From Argentina anserina (taxonomy: Eukaryota; Streptophyta; Magnoliopsida; Rosales; Rosaceae), in assembly GCF_933775445.1 (NCBI RefSeq), contig NC_065878.1, positions 23,882,395-23,946,394 of the forward strand: a DNA stretch of 64,000 bases. The letters run 5' to 3'. Below are positions 38,099-52,700 of this stretch, piece by piece (within the stretch, counting starts at the first letter, position 1; each line of letters opens with the position of its first letter). The notes under the pieces are model-generated. The model was not told the DNA's origin. It did no database searches and was given only the letters and a program-made list of their open reading frames with translations. Both the position numbers and the translations under genes were made by a program.

Positions 38099-41000
38099 AT
38101 AAGTAATTTAAATGAAAAAACACTCACCCAGCAGACAAAGTACCACACATTTCTTTGGAAATTTCATAGCACTGGAAGATATGTAGGTAATAACTTCAAT
38201 GACCTGTTGTTGAACCTGCATAACTCAGAAATACAAATCTTTATCACATTTCAGCAGAGAAAAAGATAGTAATAGGTCTGTTACGAAAAATAAACAAATA
38301 GAATACCTGAACATTCTTTTCACTCCAGCCAGGGACAGCACAGAGTAAGCGAATTAATAACTCAACTGACTGGTTAATGTCCTGTAAAGCTTCCACTTGT
38401 TGTTTAAATGAGGATATGGCTGCAACAAAATTGTATAGCGGTTATGGTCACTTCAAACAAAACAAGAATTCTGTATGCTTTGACCTTCATAATCAAAACC
38501 ATCACCAACCTTCAAGCCGTTCTTTCCACACAGTGCTCTTTAATTGAGAAATGGTATCCGCTTGTATAAGCGTACCTAATCTACTTTCAATTTCTTCCAG
38601 ACTCATTTCTGCTGGCTGCAAGACATTACAAACAAAAGACAGTAAAAAACTAGGGTAATAAAAAAACTAAGGAGCACTTCAACCACAAAAGCACTCAAAT
38701 ACCTCAACGTCTTCAGGTGGTTCAACTGACTTGGAAGCTTTAGGCTGTACAGTTACTTCTTTCTTACTGCCACCAGATTTTCCAGCTCCCCCTTTTTGTT
38801 TAGCAGGCTATTATCAAAACACCGTGTCAATCAACATGCAAATTAAAAACCACTGATATTGTTAAACTTACGAAGTACACAAAAAGATAAGAGCTATAGA
38901 ACTCACAGCTGCCTGAACAGGCCTCTTCCCACTAAGCATGCTGGCAGCCGACTTTCGTACAAAACTGTCTGATGTCTGCAAACAATAAAGATAACAAACA
39001 CACCTTCAGGATCACGAAAACAAAATATGGAAAGAATATAGGAATAAAATAATTGAAACATTTGCGTCCAATCAACTGTTGACAAGGGACGATAATAAGA
39101 CTGGATCATAGCAACCGAAATGCAGACAGTATACAGACATGAAACTTAAACCCCTAAATTGAAGGCAAGAAACCCACCTCCACAGAAGCTGCAGTAACAC
39201 CTGAGCTTTGAACTGTAGTTAGCATATGAAGATGTACAAAAAACAAAGAGAAAACATCAAAACAAACAAACTTGAAAACTAATCTATATGATCACTACAT
39301 GTACCATAACAGAAACACAAACCTGAGCTTGTAGCAGTGGATGTACCACCTTCAGAACCCATAATCATTTCAGAGAGCTTCTTTCTTCTGACATCATCAA
39401 GTTTCTCCAGGGACCTCTCCAGAGGCCTCATACCAACCGACTAAAGAAAATGAACATAGTGCAAATGAAAACTATTAATCCCTGTATTTAAGCCTCAAGC
39501 CTAGAGTTAAGAAAATATACCAGTTCAATGCATTAAAATTATACCTTAGCTACGGCTGTCAAAGCTGAAAAGGCTGCATCCCTCACTTCTGGGGTTCCAT
39601 CATTGAGGCACTAGAGAAATACAGATCACCTTTAAGTTTAACCATAACATAATTGTAAACACAACCGAATCAGTTAAATTAAGTGATTCTAAAGAGAATA
39701 AGCTTTGTTCGTCTCGAATGTTTTAAACTACACTTATTTAGCTTCTTACAAATCCAATCCAAAATCAATAAAGGCCAAGAGCTTGATTTTCAGAACTTTT
39801 CTCAATCTGTTATTGAAACAATAATCAGATGTGTTATGAACATAACCAGTCCTAATTCCAAAACCACGTGAAGCCCAAAACAGGATTTTTTTTAAATAGT
39901 CCGAAGTTTTTAATGTTAGATGTAACTTATGTAACAACAAAATTAAGCTTAAAAACATTTTCAAGCAAAAAATGCAGGTGAAAACTGAAAAGCAAATAAA
40001 TAACATCAGATCCTCATGTAAAAGTGCACTGACCTCCATAAATATAGGAACATAGTCCTTGTGTAACTTTAAAACAACAGCCTTGTTACTTGTTTCAATA
40101 CAAAATGTCACCCAGTTCAAAGTCGATGATCGCACAAGGGGTACTTTATTTTTAACTGCTGTCTTAACATCTGCAAAATTCAGAAGTATGATACATTAGC
40201 CACAACCACAGACTACACATAGTAAAGTACAAATCCGATATGAAAATAGCATTACATGATGACAAGACATAATCAGTAAATTCGAAAAATAATCATCATT
40301 AAGATGCTACAGAAAATAATTATAAATAAATAGAAAATTAGATGCAAAAATGATGAGTAAGTTACTGAATATGAAACCTGCCTTCAACAATGTCAACGAG
40401 ATTTAAGCAGCCAGCTGTATGCATAGCTTGAAGAGTCTGGGTCAGCGCCTCACTCATAGTTGGCTTCTTCTCTTTCAATTTCTCCTATATAAACAGTAAT
40501 GAAAAGGTGGGCAATTAATGAGCTAGATCTTCTAGTCGGTGAAAGATAGTATACTCTAAGTTGAATTACATAAGCGAGGACACACTGAAAACAAAGTTGA
40601 AAGACCTTTTTAACAATATCATAAATACACATTGAAAAGTTCAAAGAAAACATAAATTGATTTGGTTAAAACCAGTAATGGTACAAGGAGTTAAAATTTG
40701 GCACATGCCTGCCACATTTCCCAAAATGAGAGTTTAAGAAATAAAAATGACTAAACATGTACACAACTATCTGGCTGGTAAAGGATGGATACAATATGAT
40801 TAAAACACCAGTCAGATAAAGCTAAAATAGCCACACCTGACTCATTTCTCAGTTTGATTTTTACAATCGTGTATAGTAGTGTTTAATTGCAAAATTGCAC
40901 ACAGAATTAACTTTTAAAGTATGCTTCTTCATTGCCCAATGAAAACACATAAAACAAACTTACCAGTAACCCTGGCAATAGAAAACGTGAACTCCCAGAA

Positions 41001-43664
41001 AAGTGAGTCCTAAGGCCTTTAGCAAGATTGCCGAGAGCTTGGATAGCTTCAACTGCAACAGCTATGTTCACATCTGTTACAAGCTGCACGAAAAGATAGT
41101 CCACTGAAAACATAGATTTGAGAGAGAGAGAGAGAGAGAGAGAAACTGTGTGCTTATATTACCACAGGATACTGTTGAAGTGGAAGATGAAACTATGTGC
41201 TCCAGCTAAAAAATAGATAAAAAATTACCTTCTTTAATGTCCTACATATTTCGGTGAAGTCACCAGGAGCTATTCTTTTGGTTGAAGCAAGCTTGGTGAG
41301 TTCAGCAACAGCCTCCTTTCTCTCTGACCATTTGGATGCTTTCTAAAACCGAAGGAATAAATTAACAATAGTTATATCACTTATATGCTGAGAAAGTACA
41401 TTTGCTGATGAATGTAAGACCAAATTTAAATCCATAGTGGAAAAAAAAAAGGCATAATGACACTAACCACTCCGTCCCAAAATCCAGACTTATCCAGAGG
41501 AGTCAATATATCAACAGGATCAACAAGCTCATATTCATCTATTTCCTGAGGAGCTGAAAATCCACATACACAGTAGACATATAAGTAAATGTGCAAAAAG
41601 ATAATTCTAACATAACAACACTTCTTTGGAGGAGCCAATTACAGGAGTCAATCACATACCATCCGCTGAGGATTCCTCAGAAACACCAGGACCAACAACT
41701 TCAGAAACAACTTCCTTTTCAGGCTCCTTGTCTTGCTCAGATCTAATAAAGAGATATAATAAAACAATGTAGATTAAGAAATCACCAAGCAGAGTGTGCT
41801 AGATTCAGATATTAAAACATTTAACAGCAAATTTTTCACCTGATTTTGCGAGATGGCCTGGCCATCCCAGTAACATTGACGAGCTCAGCCTCCAATTCTT
41901 TTTTCTTCGTAAAAAAGAGAGAAATGTTATTAGCTTTTTTACCATTAAAGAAAAGAAAAAAAAAGGTAAACACATTGAGATATGAACCTACCATCGTATC
42001 CCTCATTTTCTCAAACAATATTGATTTCACAGGGTCTTTTCCAATCCAACGGCAAAGCTCAAGAGTAAGTCCTTTAGAAGATGCACGAACATTTTGATCT
42101 TGATGGTCAAATAGTTCAGGAAGCATTTTAAGGACCCTTTTTGGAGGAATTATTTTTGAGCCAAAATCACTATTCCAATATAGTAAAGACACAAGTTAGA
42201 AAAAGAAATCAATACATTAATAAAACAATTTTAAGAAAATAAATCTCAATCTGAATACCTTAAGGCCTGAAACATGACATCAATTGCAGGCACAACAGCT
42301 TTGGCAACTTTGTTTTTTATTGCTTTCTCCATGGCATCCTACAATAAACCACAACCTATGTAAAGGTCCCAAATTAACAGAAGATAATCATACTGCTTCA
42401 TATCAAACGCAGACTGTAAAGGTAACATAAAAACCACTTATATCCCCACTACTAGATCCCCTGCCATACAGATAACAACTTCAATCCAAGTATATGTTTG
42501 CCTTATTCAACATTTCCTTACCTGTTTTCAACTACCCAAAGTGACCAGTAAACAACCTATATATAGATGCTTGAATTGCTTTACATAGAACAGTCCGACC
42601 TCAACTAGATACATGTCAGTGATGTCACATACCACAAATTTCTGAATTCTTCTTAAACCAAAAGTAGGGAAATAAAATTTTCATCACTCTCTTGCATATA
42701 GAATGCATATTGGTGTCTAACTTTAAATAATCAGCCCAAGCCTTTCAACACTATCAAATCAGACGTTAAGGAAAGTCTCCTCGTGAAAAAAGGTTAGGTT
42801 CTTCCATGACTTTGTGAGCTGCATGGACCACCAATGAGAAACAACTGCCAGGTATAATGCAATTCGTGGAAACAAACCCAGCCCTTCACATCGTACTCCT
42901 GCTACTACTAATACTACATTACTTCATATTTCATTACCAGTCTCTTACTCAGCTACTATAACACATCCAATGCTGCTTCGCAACTTACTAATCCTCCACC
43001 ACACCGCATTGCCATTGCAATGTCTTAATACTAAAAAGCACTCTCCACATAAACAAGAACAACAACTTACCAAGAAAGCGTCCGCCGCCTCCAATTCGAC
43101 CCAAAGCATAAAGGAAGCCTGCGCCTTTTCCACCGTCTTCGGCCTGCCAGTGAGGCATTTCGCAACAATTGTATCACAAACTTCCTTCCCATACCTGTAT
43201 CAAGTAAACACAGCTTAAAATAGACCGCATAAAGTAAAACTCAACCACCTCACCAGCCAATCAACTCCAACAAAAGCTTCGAAAAGCATTCACCTAGCAG
43301 CATCAGCATCGGCGGCCCGCAAAAACGCAATCAATGCATCAAGCGCCTTCTCCTGCACCGGCGAATTGGCATCCGCCAGAGTCTTCCTAAAAAACGAACC
43401 TATCCAACACAGCCAGAAATATATAAAAAATTTAAAACTGTGAGCAACCAAATAAATAGATCGCCGCCAATCGGAAACAGTTTTTCCGGTGAAGCTATTA
43501 CCGAATTCGCGAAGGCGAGGGTCCTTTGGATCGGTGATGGAGTCGCATAGGGCAGCCAAGTCGATATTGGCTTCATTTCGCACCTTCCAGTTCTTGTGAA
43601 AAAGCCGATCATCCCACGGCAATTTCTTCGCCTCCTTCAGAAGCTTCTCTTCCTCCGACGACAT
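29381..43664 (-). CDS. MOR1: MOR1/GEM1, XMAP215-family microtubule-associated protein
   Basis: About 54 exons on the minus strand code for roughly 2000 residues. The start is the ATG at 43664 (MSSEEEKLLKEAKKLPWDDR) and the stop the TAA at 29381 after SGLQARMERLKSGTIEPF. Exons recognised throughout include NWKVRNEANIDLAAL (TOG1), PVDILTPLDKSGFWDGV (TOG2), MSLEEIESRLGTL (TOG3), DWKVRLESIESVNKILEE (TOG4) and WFVLQFCKSNTTSLLK (TOG5). The C-terminal plant-specific region has WLLDERVPHMDDGSQLL, MVKTVLHELVKLRGAAIKGHL, SEAFRTYIRDGL. TOG domains bind tubulin dimers and promote microtubule growth and shrinkage at plus ends; MOR1 is required for cortical arrays, spindles and phragmoplasts. The longest intron in the 3' part is about 31196-32130. 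I saw no frame break in the exons I read. Exact exon limits are approximate. Confidence 0.96.
32038..32063. repeat. (TA)n microsatellite in a MOR1 intron
   Basis: About 13 TA units in the roughly 935-bp intron of MOR1 (about 31196-32130). Confidence 0.85.
38035..38094. repeat. (G)14(AG)23 compound tract in a MOR1 intron
   Basis: Fourteen G followed directly by about 23 AG units. On the MOR1 strand this reads (CT)23(C)14, a long polypyrimidine tract in an intron of TOG3-coding exons. It is prone to length change and to triplex or G-rich structures. Confidence 0.92.
41120..41143. repeat. (GA)n microsatellite in a MOR1 intron
   Basis: About 11 GA units between the exon ending near 41083 and the exon beginning near 41230. 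Confidence 0.85.
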
Positions 43665-43970
43665 TTCTCACCCCAAAAAAAAAAAAGCCTTGCTTGCTAT
43701 CTCTGCTTGGTTCCTTGGCCCCAGCAATCTGATCTACGCAAATGCAGAAGGAGAGGAAGAGAGCAAGGACCTAGAGGCAGATCGGGATCCAGGATTTTGT
43801 ACAGGAAATTTGAACCAAAAAACCTAATTGGATTCAAAAGAGAATTGAAACGATGAGTGTTTGGAGAGAGAGAGAGAGAGAGGAGCGCCCAGTGGAGGAG
43901 AGAGAGAAAATGACGCAGTTGTTGCTGTTTAGCTTTATTTAGACGGCAGGAGCGAATTTTTGCCGTTCCC

Positions 43971-44003
43971 AAATTTTTCGCTATGTTTTTCAGCGAAAAA
44001 TTT
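43971..44003. repeat. Perfect 12-bp hairpin in the MOR1 promoter
   Basis: AAATTTTTCGCT and its exact reverse complement AGCGAAAAATTT are separated by 9 bases, about 310 bp upstream of the MOR1 start codon. It could be a paired transcription-factor site or chance. Confidence 0.5.
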
Positions 44004-46102
44004 AAATTTTCGTTTAGGGCGTCAATACGACGGCGTTTGGGGTGCCGGGGGGTTAAGTAGGATGATGGCGTGTCGGTGTGAGAGCGACTGGATTTAAAAT
44101 AGAAGGCCGGCTTAGCGGGAACTGCACGGCATGTCGGTGGGAGCGCGACGCAGGGAATCATTGCTGGGGGAGTGCGTATAATGTCGTTTTCGCTTTCTCG
44201 AGCCTCTTAACGACTCGGCAGCGGTCACGAGCCAGAGCAGAGACCCCGTGGATTATGCGAGTTATGGGCAGTTTCCACTTTTCCCTGATTTTGGGCTCTC
44301 TCTAAATTGATCGACCTGCATGAGTTGGGCCTTGAAAAACAATTATAATGCTAATACAATTTGTTAATTAGATTGGGAACTTCTATTCCTAATACAATAC
44401 TTAGATCTTTTTTTTTTCAAGTTCGTTTTGACCTTTTAACGCATGTGAAATTACTAAATAGACATATAAGAGTGAAAACAAAAAAATAAGAGAATTATCA
44501 ACCTATCTATGTTTAAATAGCGAATATAAATGATTTTTTTTCATTTCTTGTTAATCCTTTATTTTTATGTATTTATTTCATGAAAACCTAATTTTGGAAT
44601 AATAAATTAAATAAGATAGTTTATTTACTTTTATTTTTTATTGTTAAAAAGTACAATAAATAATATTATTAATGTTCATGTATCAATTGAAAAGTTACAT
44701 ATAATTTTTGATAAACTTAAGTTAGGATTTGAGACAAAAAAAATTGTTCAATAGATGTTATAATTTTTCTTGTTGATTTTACTATCTAGTGAGTTTCAAA
44801 TAAATGAATGAAAAAAAAATATTATTAGTTATGAATTTAGGATTGATAGAGAAAATAAATTTGAGAAGATAGATTAGAAATAATTGGAAATATATTAATA
44901 TATCGTAAGATCTAATATTTACTAATGATATATTGATTATAGACATTTTTCATAAAAGTATGGAGATCTAAATAGCATTTTAAGTATTTGTAAAAGTAAA
45001 TAGGAGATCTACTAAGTGAGGATGTCCAAATACCGTTTTTGGAGATATAAATAGAAGCTCCCAATTAGATGTTTAAAAAAATAAAATTTGTTAATTGGAT
45101 TGTTGAAACTAACTATAAATGAGAGTGTAGATAGGAAATGTTTAAACGCTAAAGTTAGAAAGACAGATTTAGATCAGCTACGTTTAATTTGTTCCCTATA
45201 TCCACACAAGGTGTAAAAAGGGAGTGATTAATAAAACAAAATCTTCTTCCTAACCAAACTTTTAGACATATATAGATATGTTTTTCTTTTATAATATTGT
45301 TTGTTCGACTCATTGACATTTATGTTATTTATCCACGTTGTGTGATGGGTTTTTTTCGAGCTTGTGTCACGATTTTGTGGCTTATTATGTCTCTTTTTCA
45401 TCCTGTCCATGTTATCATCTCATCTTTCACCCTAATTTTCTCTTGGTCATAATCTCTTATTCAAAAAAGACCATTGAAGTCTCGATGCAAACCCATTCAC
45501 CCAACACTTGAAACATGTTACCGAACTAACACGCAACCGAAGTTTATAGATGTTGTTGGACCAATGTGTCATGTTGATTGATGATTATGTACAAGTTACC
45601 GATTATCATGATCAATTATTTCCATTGTATTTTTATTTTTATTGCCATAGCCATGATAATTAGTGTCCGAGTGATGGTGAATGCATGTTATGATTCCGGC
45701 TTATACATATTACTAGATTTTTTGGCTTATGGACTTCAATTTGGTTTTTCTATTTTAATTTTGCATATGCTTTAAACTACTCGAGTACTCATGAGGTCGT
45801 CATCACTTTTTTGGTATCACACTCTTGCTTCTCTTGTAAGTTGCAACACATTTGCAATATATTCGTAACATGTGTCTCGTGCAGTGAGTGAACCAAAACA
45901 CAAAAGTCACCCAACCATAATGCTTGTAAATTGACGAAACTGTGTATTGATTCTTAAACGGTCAGGGATTGAAAAACAAAACCAAGGGGCGGGTCAGGTG
46001 TTGAGCTGCGCGCGTGGGCTGGACACCATAGTGTTCCCAGGTGGAGAGATGATTTTGCGGATCTTGGTAAACAAGTCCAGTGTGTCCAGTCCATTCTACA
46101 CG

Positions 46103-46109
46103 TATAAAA
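46103..46109 (+). promoter_or_regulatory. TATA box of CAND1
   Basis: TATAAAA is followed by a pyrimidine-rich start region (CCCCCTCTCTC). A leader exon ends at about 46205 (TTCCG/GTAAGC) and a leader intron runs to an AG near 46645, just before the coding exon. Confidence 0.65.
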
Positions 46110-46706
46110 CCCCCTCTCTCTTCCACCTGCCCTATAAACCAACCCACACCCACACTGACTCTCACCGAGCTCCTCCACCGTCGTAGTCCCGTCATAAACT
46201 TTCCGGTAAGCTCTTCCTCTCTATTTTCTCTCACTCTCTAAATTCCCTTCACCGATTCAGATTCTGTGCCTCTTTATTCCCTCTCCCGATCACACCGAGC
46301 TCAATCCAATCTCTTATTCGGACTTTTCGTCTTCCCATACTTCTCCGAAAGCTTCGCCAAGCTTTTCTGCGGAATGCTTTTGGTACTGTATTATTATACA
46401 TTGAATTTTTCCAGATTTTGGAGCCTCATACGATATAGATAGCTGTACGGTTTTGTTTCTGCTTAATTTAATTTATAGTCTCATAGTGGAGCTAGGGTTA
46501 GTTCTTCGCTTTTCATAGATTCAAGGCTTTTCTGATGTTCTTTTATGCTTTTGGCTGGGTTTCATTTAGCTCTATTGTCCATCTATGCGATTAGTAGGTT
46601 ATAATTACCTGATTTTGATTTTTTTTATGGTTTGGTTTAATTTAGGTGAGCATTGATAGAATTTCTGAGTTTGAGCACCAAATTTTGTTCATAAAGAATT
46701 GCGGAG

Positions 46707-49700
46707 ATGGCGAACATGGCGATGACTGGTATACTGGAGAAGGTATGATCGCTACGAGCTTTAGTTTTGGAGATGGATGTCTACTATAGTGTGAGTGGTG
46801 GATTGACTTTTGAGTTTGTTTTACAGATGACGGGGAAGGATAAGGACTATAGATATATGGCAACATCGGATTTGTTAAACGAGTTGAACAAAGACAATTT
46901 CAAGGCGGATGCTGATCTAGAGATCAAGTTGTCGATTATTATTATCCAGCAACTCGATGATGTTGCCGGCGATGTATCTGGATTGGCTGTCAAATGGTAT
47001 GATAGTTGTATTCTGTTATCCCTGGTAACCGTGTTTGCGTTTCCTAGTGACTGATCTGTATCTGTTTGGTAAATTATATTGCAGTCTTGCTCCATTAGTT
47101 AAGAAGGTCAGTGAGCCTCGAGTCGTGGAGATGACAAATAAGCTTTGTGAGAAGTTGCTAAAGGAGAAGGATCAACATCGTGACATAGCAAGCATAGCTA
47201 TGAAGGCTATTGTTGCAGAAGTTTCTACTCAATCACTTGCACAGTCTATACTTGTTTCTATTTTACCGCAGTTGATTAGGGGAATTACTGCCCCGGTGAG
47301 TTACAATCTTCTTAAGGATTAGTCAAATAACTCATTTTTATCGTAATGACATTCCTTTTGCTGTATCTGCATGCCTGTTGTGTTTTTCTTGCTAATTGTT
47401 TTTTTGTTTCTGCTATGTAACCCAGGGAATGAGCACAGAGATAAAATGTGAATGTCTTGATATCTTATGTGATGTCCTTCATAAGTTTGGCAATCTTATG
47501 GCAACCGAACATGAGCTGCTATTAGGTGCTCTATTGTCTCAGTTGAGTTCCAATCAAGCCAGCGTGAGGAAGAAAACTGTGTCATGCATTGGTAAGATTC
47601 ACTGATTTGCTTGATTCCATCTTTGTATTTTCTTTTGCCTTCTACATTCTTACTTCGGCAATGATTGGGGGATTGTCCATCAGTCACAATTGTCTGCTTT
47701 TGTTACTATCTGTTTCTTTGTTTGGACTAATAAAATATATTAGATGTCGGTTTACTCTACATGTCGGAACCTAATTTCATACTCACTAAAGTCCATCCTG
47801 TTCACATTTCAGCTGTGCACCAGTACTATAATACTGACCTTAACTATGTGTATTTTCCTGTAGCGTCACTTGCTCCAAGCCTGTCAGACGATTTGTTGGC
47901 AAAGGCTACTGTTGAAGTTGTTCAGAACTTGAGAAATAAAGGCACAAAGTCTGAAATGACTCGTACTAATATTCAGATGATTGGTGCTTTAAGGTGAGCT
48001 TTGTGGTAATATCCTTGTGTTTGAGGTTCAATTTGATTTTAGTTACTAATTTGATATTATGATGTTCAGTCGTGCTGTTGGCTATCGCTTTGGACCCCAT
48101 CTTGCTGACACTGTCCCAGTGCTTATCAATTACTGCACAAGTGCATCTGAAAATGATGAAGAGCTGCGTGAGTACAGCTTGCAGGTACTATATATATGTA
48201 AATTATTTGGTGTTTGTATTTTTCACTCTAAGATTGTATAAAGGTAATATTGTATCTGAATTTGTTTTATTTTGGTGGCAGGCACTAGAAAGTTTTCTGC
48301 TTAGGTGTCCCAGGGATATTTCTCCATATTGTGAAGAAATTCTTCATCTTAACTTGGAGTATCTGAGTTACGACCCAAACTTCACTGATAACATGGATGA
48401 GGATACTGATGATGAAACTCTCGAGGAAGAGGAAGATGAGTATGTCTTCAACAAAGAACAAAATAAGTTCTTAATTCAATTGTTTGCACAAAATGAACTT
48501 TTAATTCAATTTGATTCTTATATATGATGTAGTGAGAGTGCGAATGAATATACCGATGATGAAGATGTCAGTTGGAAAGTCCGGAGAGCAGCAGCTAAAT
48601 GCTTGGCGGCATTAATTGTATCTCGTCCTGAGATGCTTGCCAAGCTGTATGAGGAGGTATCTTTGCATTTCCTATTTAAACTTCTCATTTATTGTATTGC
48701 AAGGATTATAACAATTGTGTTGGCATTTAAACTTATATGTATTCCAAGGTGTGTGTAGTTCTCATTAATCCTCAATTCATGTTCAATTATAGCATACATA
48801 TGGGGTTGCATTCATGGTTCCCAGTTGCTTTGAAATTATTAAACGGCTGCTGCTTTTGTGCAGGCTTGTCCAAAATTAATCGAGAGATTTAAAGAGAGGG
48901 AAGAAAATGTCAAGGTAAGCCAGAGAAATGGATGTTGGTTCTTCTTATTACTAATCCTGTGGGGAGTATTTGACATTATTCTGCTACAGATGGATGTTTT
49001 CAATACTTTCACTGAGCTCTTGCAGCAAACTGGAAATGTCACAAAGGGCCAGATTGACATTAATGAACAGAGGTAAATGTGCCAAAGTCCGAGTGTTAAC
49101 TTAGGTGCTGACGTTCGTGTCTAGCATTTGTTAAGTGGTTTCAGTCTTTCAGATATTTTAACTTTGTGTTTGGTTAAGTTATGAGTATAGTTCTGCTTAT
49201 ATTGGTGGCCTCTTTATCTTAATAAGAAGACTCTTGCTCTCACTTTCTGCCTATAAATTATGTGTAATATCATTGATCTCTTATTCCTATATTAAATTAC
49301 TGGCATATTATGCAGTCCAAGATGGTTATTGAAGCAAGAAGTGCCAAAAATTGTTAGATCTATTAATAGGCAACTACGTGAGAAATCTATCAAGACGAAG
49401 GTAAGAATCTCTGATGTCTCTTTTTGATTGTGATTTATGTATACTACGAATTTTGACATGTATCTCTTTGCAGGTTGGTGCATTTTCTGTGTTGAAAGAA
49501 CTTGTGGTGGTCTTGCCAGATTGCCTGGCAGATCAAATTGGCTCACTCATTCCAGGACTCGAAAAGGCCTTAAGTGTAAGCAAAACTGTCACGTTGATAA
49601 TGAATTTCTTACCACTATAATTTGTCTCTGACGCTGATCTTTGCAAGTTTATTAATTCTTTTGGGAATTTCTGTAAACTTCTTTAGGACAAGTCCTCTAC

Positions 49701-52700
49701 CTCAAATTTGAAAATCGAAGCTCTAATATTTACAAGATTGGTGTTGGCTTCACATTCTCCCTCTGTTTTTCATCCTTACATCAAGGTGAAAAAGATATTC
49801 AACACGCTCTCATGCTTGTCTCAACAGTTACTTCATTGCATTTTGTGTCGGTTTGGTGACATTTTAAATGATTGTTGCAGGCTCTCTCTAGTCCTGTTTT
49901 ATCTGCTGTGGCAGAGCGTTACTACAAAGTCACAGCTGAAGCACTTAGGGTCTGTGGTGAACTTGTTCGTGTTGTTCGCCCAAATATTGAGGTAAATATG
50001 GGAGACTTTAATGCTTGAGGTCCTATTAGACAACTCTCTAACCATTTGATTTGGTTTCCTTATAGGGGACTGGTTTTGATTTCAAACCTTATGTTCAACC
50101 AATATATAAGGCAATAATGTCACGATTGACAAACCAAGATCAAGATCAGGTGTAAAATTACTCAGACTCTGCTAATGATATCTAATTTATCTTAAATGTT
50201 TCTCCGTTGTGGCTCATGTTTATTCCTGTGCAGGAGGTGAAAGAATGTGCTATATCTTGCATGGGACTACTTGTGTCAACATTTGGTGATAACCTCAATG
50301 CTGAATTACCTGTGTGCCTTCCTGTACTTGTTGATCGGATGGGAAATGAGATCACTCGACTTACAGCTGTGAAGGTGATTGTTGACTCGCTTTTTTTGGT
50401 TACGTGAATATCATTTGCCGATGTCTATTTAGGATTTCTCTACCTTAGACATCATGTATGTTGCAGTATGTATTCTACATCTACACTTTAGTTTTGAAGA
50501 TTCTGATGTTCTGTTTCCAGGCATTTGCTGTCATTGCTTCTTCCCCATTGCGGATAGATCTGTCTTGTGTTTTGGATCAAGTGGTTGTAGAGTTGACTGC
50601 ATTCTTAAGGAAGGTATGGGAATTAGCTCAATTGGATTTTGAAACGATAATACGTTCCTGACTATTGTTTTCCAAAATATGTTGTAACTATCTTTGCCTT
50701 CTTGGAGATCAGGCTAATCGGCCTCTAAGGCAGGCAACACTGGGGACACTGAATTCTCTAATTGTTGCCTACGGCGATAAAATTGGTCCATCAGCTTATG
50801 AAGTTATTATTGTAGAACTTGCAACATTGATAAGGTTTTTCTCTCTACTTGATTCAATTTTTGATGTTTTTGTCCTTTGTTCTTTTCAAAGTCTAGTACA
50901 ATCGGCTTTCTGAACCCTATTTTCCATTGAATACCTATTTCCAGTGATTCAGACTTGCATATGACGGCACTTGCCCTGGAACTTTGCTGCACCTTGATGG
51001 CTGACAGGTCAAGCCCAGTTGTTGGTTTGGCTGTTAGAAATAAAGTTCTTCCACAAGCACTAACATTAATTAAAAGCTCACTGCTTCAGGGGCAAGCTCT
51101 ATTGGTAATTTCTTATTTCTTATTTGTGTTAATCTTGATATAGAAACTTTTCACATGTTTGAAGAAGTTATTTGTTGGATATGTAGGCGTTGCAAAACTT
51201 CTTTGCTTCCTTGGTGTATTCTGCAAACACAAGTTTTGAAGCCTTATTAGACTCTCTTTTATCAAGTGCTAAACCATCTCCTCAGTCTGGCGGGGTTGCA
51301 AAACAAGCTCTATATTCAATAGCTCAATGTGTGGCTGTGCTTTGTCTAGCTGCTGGTGATCAGAAATGTTCATCTACTGTACAAATGCTCACTGAAATTC
51401 TCAAACATGATAGCAGTACAAACTCGGTAATCCTCGGGCTCCCCTCTGTTGAAAAAAAAAATCAGAAAAAAGTGGAAGTACTTAAAAAAAAAAGGAATGT
51501 CATTGCTGGATGCAGACCCTCTCTAAGATTGGTTTTAGGACTTGATTTCAAAGGATCTATAATTTTCATGTCACTCGAGCATAATTGCTTTCTTCTTTCT
51601 ATTACAGGCTAAGCAGCATCTTGCATTGCTATGCCTTGGGGAGATTGGGAGAAGGAAAGATCTAAGCTCTCATGCCCGTATTGAGAATATAGTCATCGAG
51701 TCATTTCAATCTCCTTTTGAGGAGATTAAGTCTGCAGCCTCCTATGCTCTTGGAAATATTGCAGTTGGTAACCTATTCAAATATTTGCCTTTTATCTTGG
51801 ACCAGATTGACAATCAGCAGAAAAAACAGTATCTCTTGCTTCATTCTTTGAAGGAGGTGTGTTATTCTGAACTTCTAAAGCTTGATTTATATTTTTCGGA
51901 TAATATTTGACCTCTGGAATTGAAGTTCACTTTTACTAATTTGTAGGTCATAGTAAGGCAATCTGTAGATAAGGCCGAGTTTCAGGACACTAGTGTTGAG
52001 AAAATACTCAATTTACTTTTTAATCACTGTGAAAGTGAGGAAGAGGGAGTTCGCAATGTGGTTGCTGAATGTTTGGGTAAAATTGCACTTATTGAACCTG
52101 CAAAACTGGTTCCTGCACTCAAGGTACTTGAGAATAAAAATGCACATATGGTTGAGTGCTTTGTGACCGTGCATATTCTTATGACTAAAGGTTTTCATAT
52201 CTATATTTCCTACTAGGTCCGCACAACCAGCCCAGCTGCTTTCACAAGAGCTACGGTTGTCATTGCAGTTAAGTATTCAGTTGTGGAGAGGCCAGAGAAG
52301 ATAGACGAGATCCTATATCCTGAAATCTCATCATTCCTGATGCTTATTAAGGATCATGATCGGGTAAGTTTATTAAAGTACTGACTCTGCTTGATTTTTA
52401 AGAATGTCTTTTTTATCTTTTCACCTGTATTGCTTCTGTTTTGTTTAGTATTAATGTATCTTGGTTGGTTGGTGACATTTCTTTATGGCCTCATGTAGCA
52501 TGTCAGGCGTGCAGCTGTGTTGGCTTTAAGCACATTTGCTCATAATAAGCCGAACCTCATCAAGGGGCTTCTGCCGGAATTGTTGCCACTTCTTTATGAT
52601 CAGACTGTTATCAAGGTAGGCCAAATATTTTAATCTGTGTTGTGGATAATGTATACGAGTATGTGACATACAATCCATAAAATAAAGCAATTTTAATTTA

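Larger units (their letters stand above)
43665..46706. other. Divergent intergenic region, MOR1 / CAND1
   Basis: The MOR1 leader (about 43665-43900) has a GA tract at about 43866-43882. The block 44.0-44.3 kb is GC-richer and has no convincing ORF. The block 44.3-45.9 kb is very AT-rich with no coding signal. The CAND1 promoter and leader start near 46100. Short, weak inverted similarity between about 44368-44390 and 45050-45072 is not enough to call an element. Confidence 0.5.

Noticed and set aside
44358..45100. Possible MITE or transposon with inverted ends in the AT-rich MOR1/CAND1 spacer
   Set aside because: Only about 20 bp match imperfectly and no target duplication is visible; AT-rich DNA gives such matches by chance.
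48400..48540. Apparent missing donor or broken frame at the acidic exon of CAND1
   Set aside because: Reading the donor as GATGA/GTATGT and the acceptor TATGATGTAG restores the frame with a normal Asp codon.
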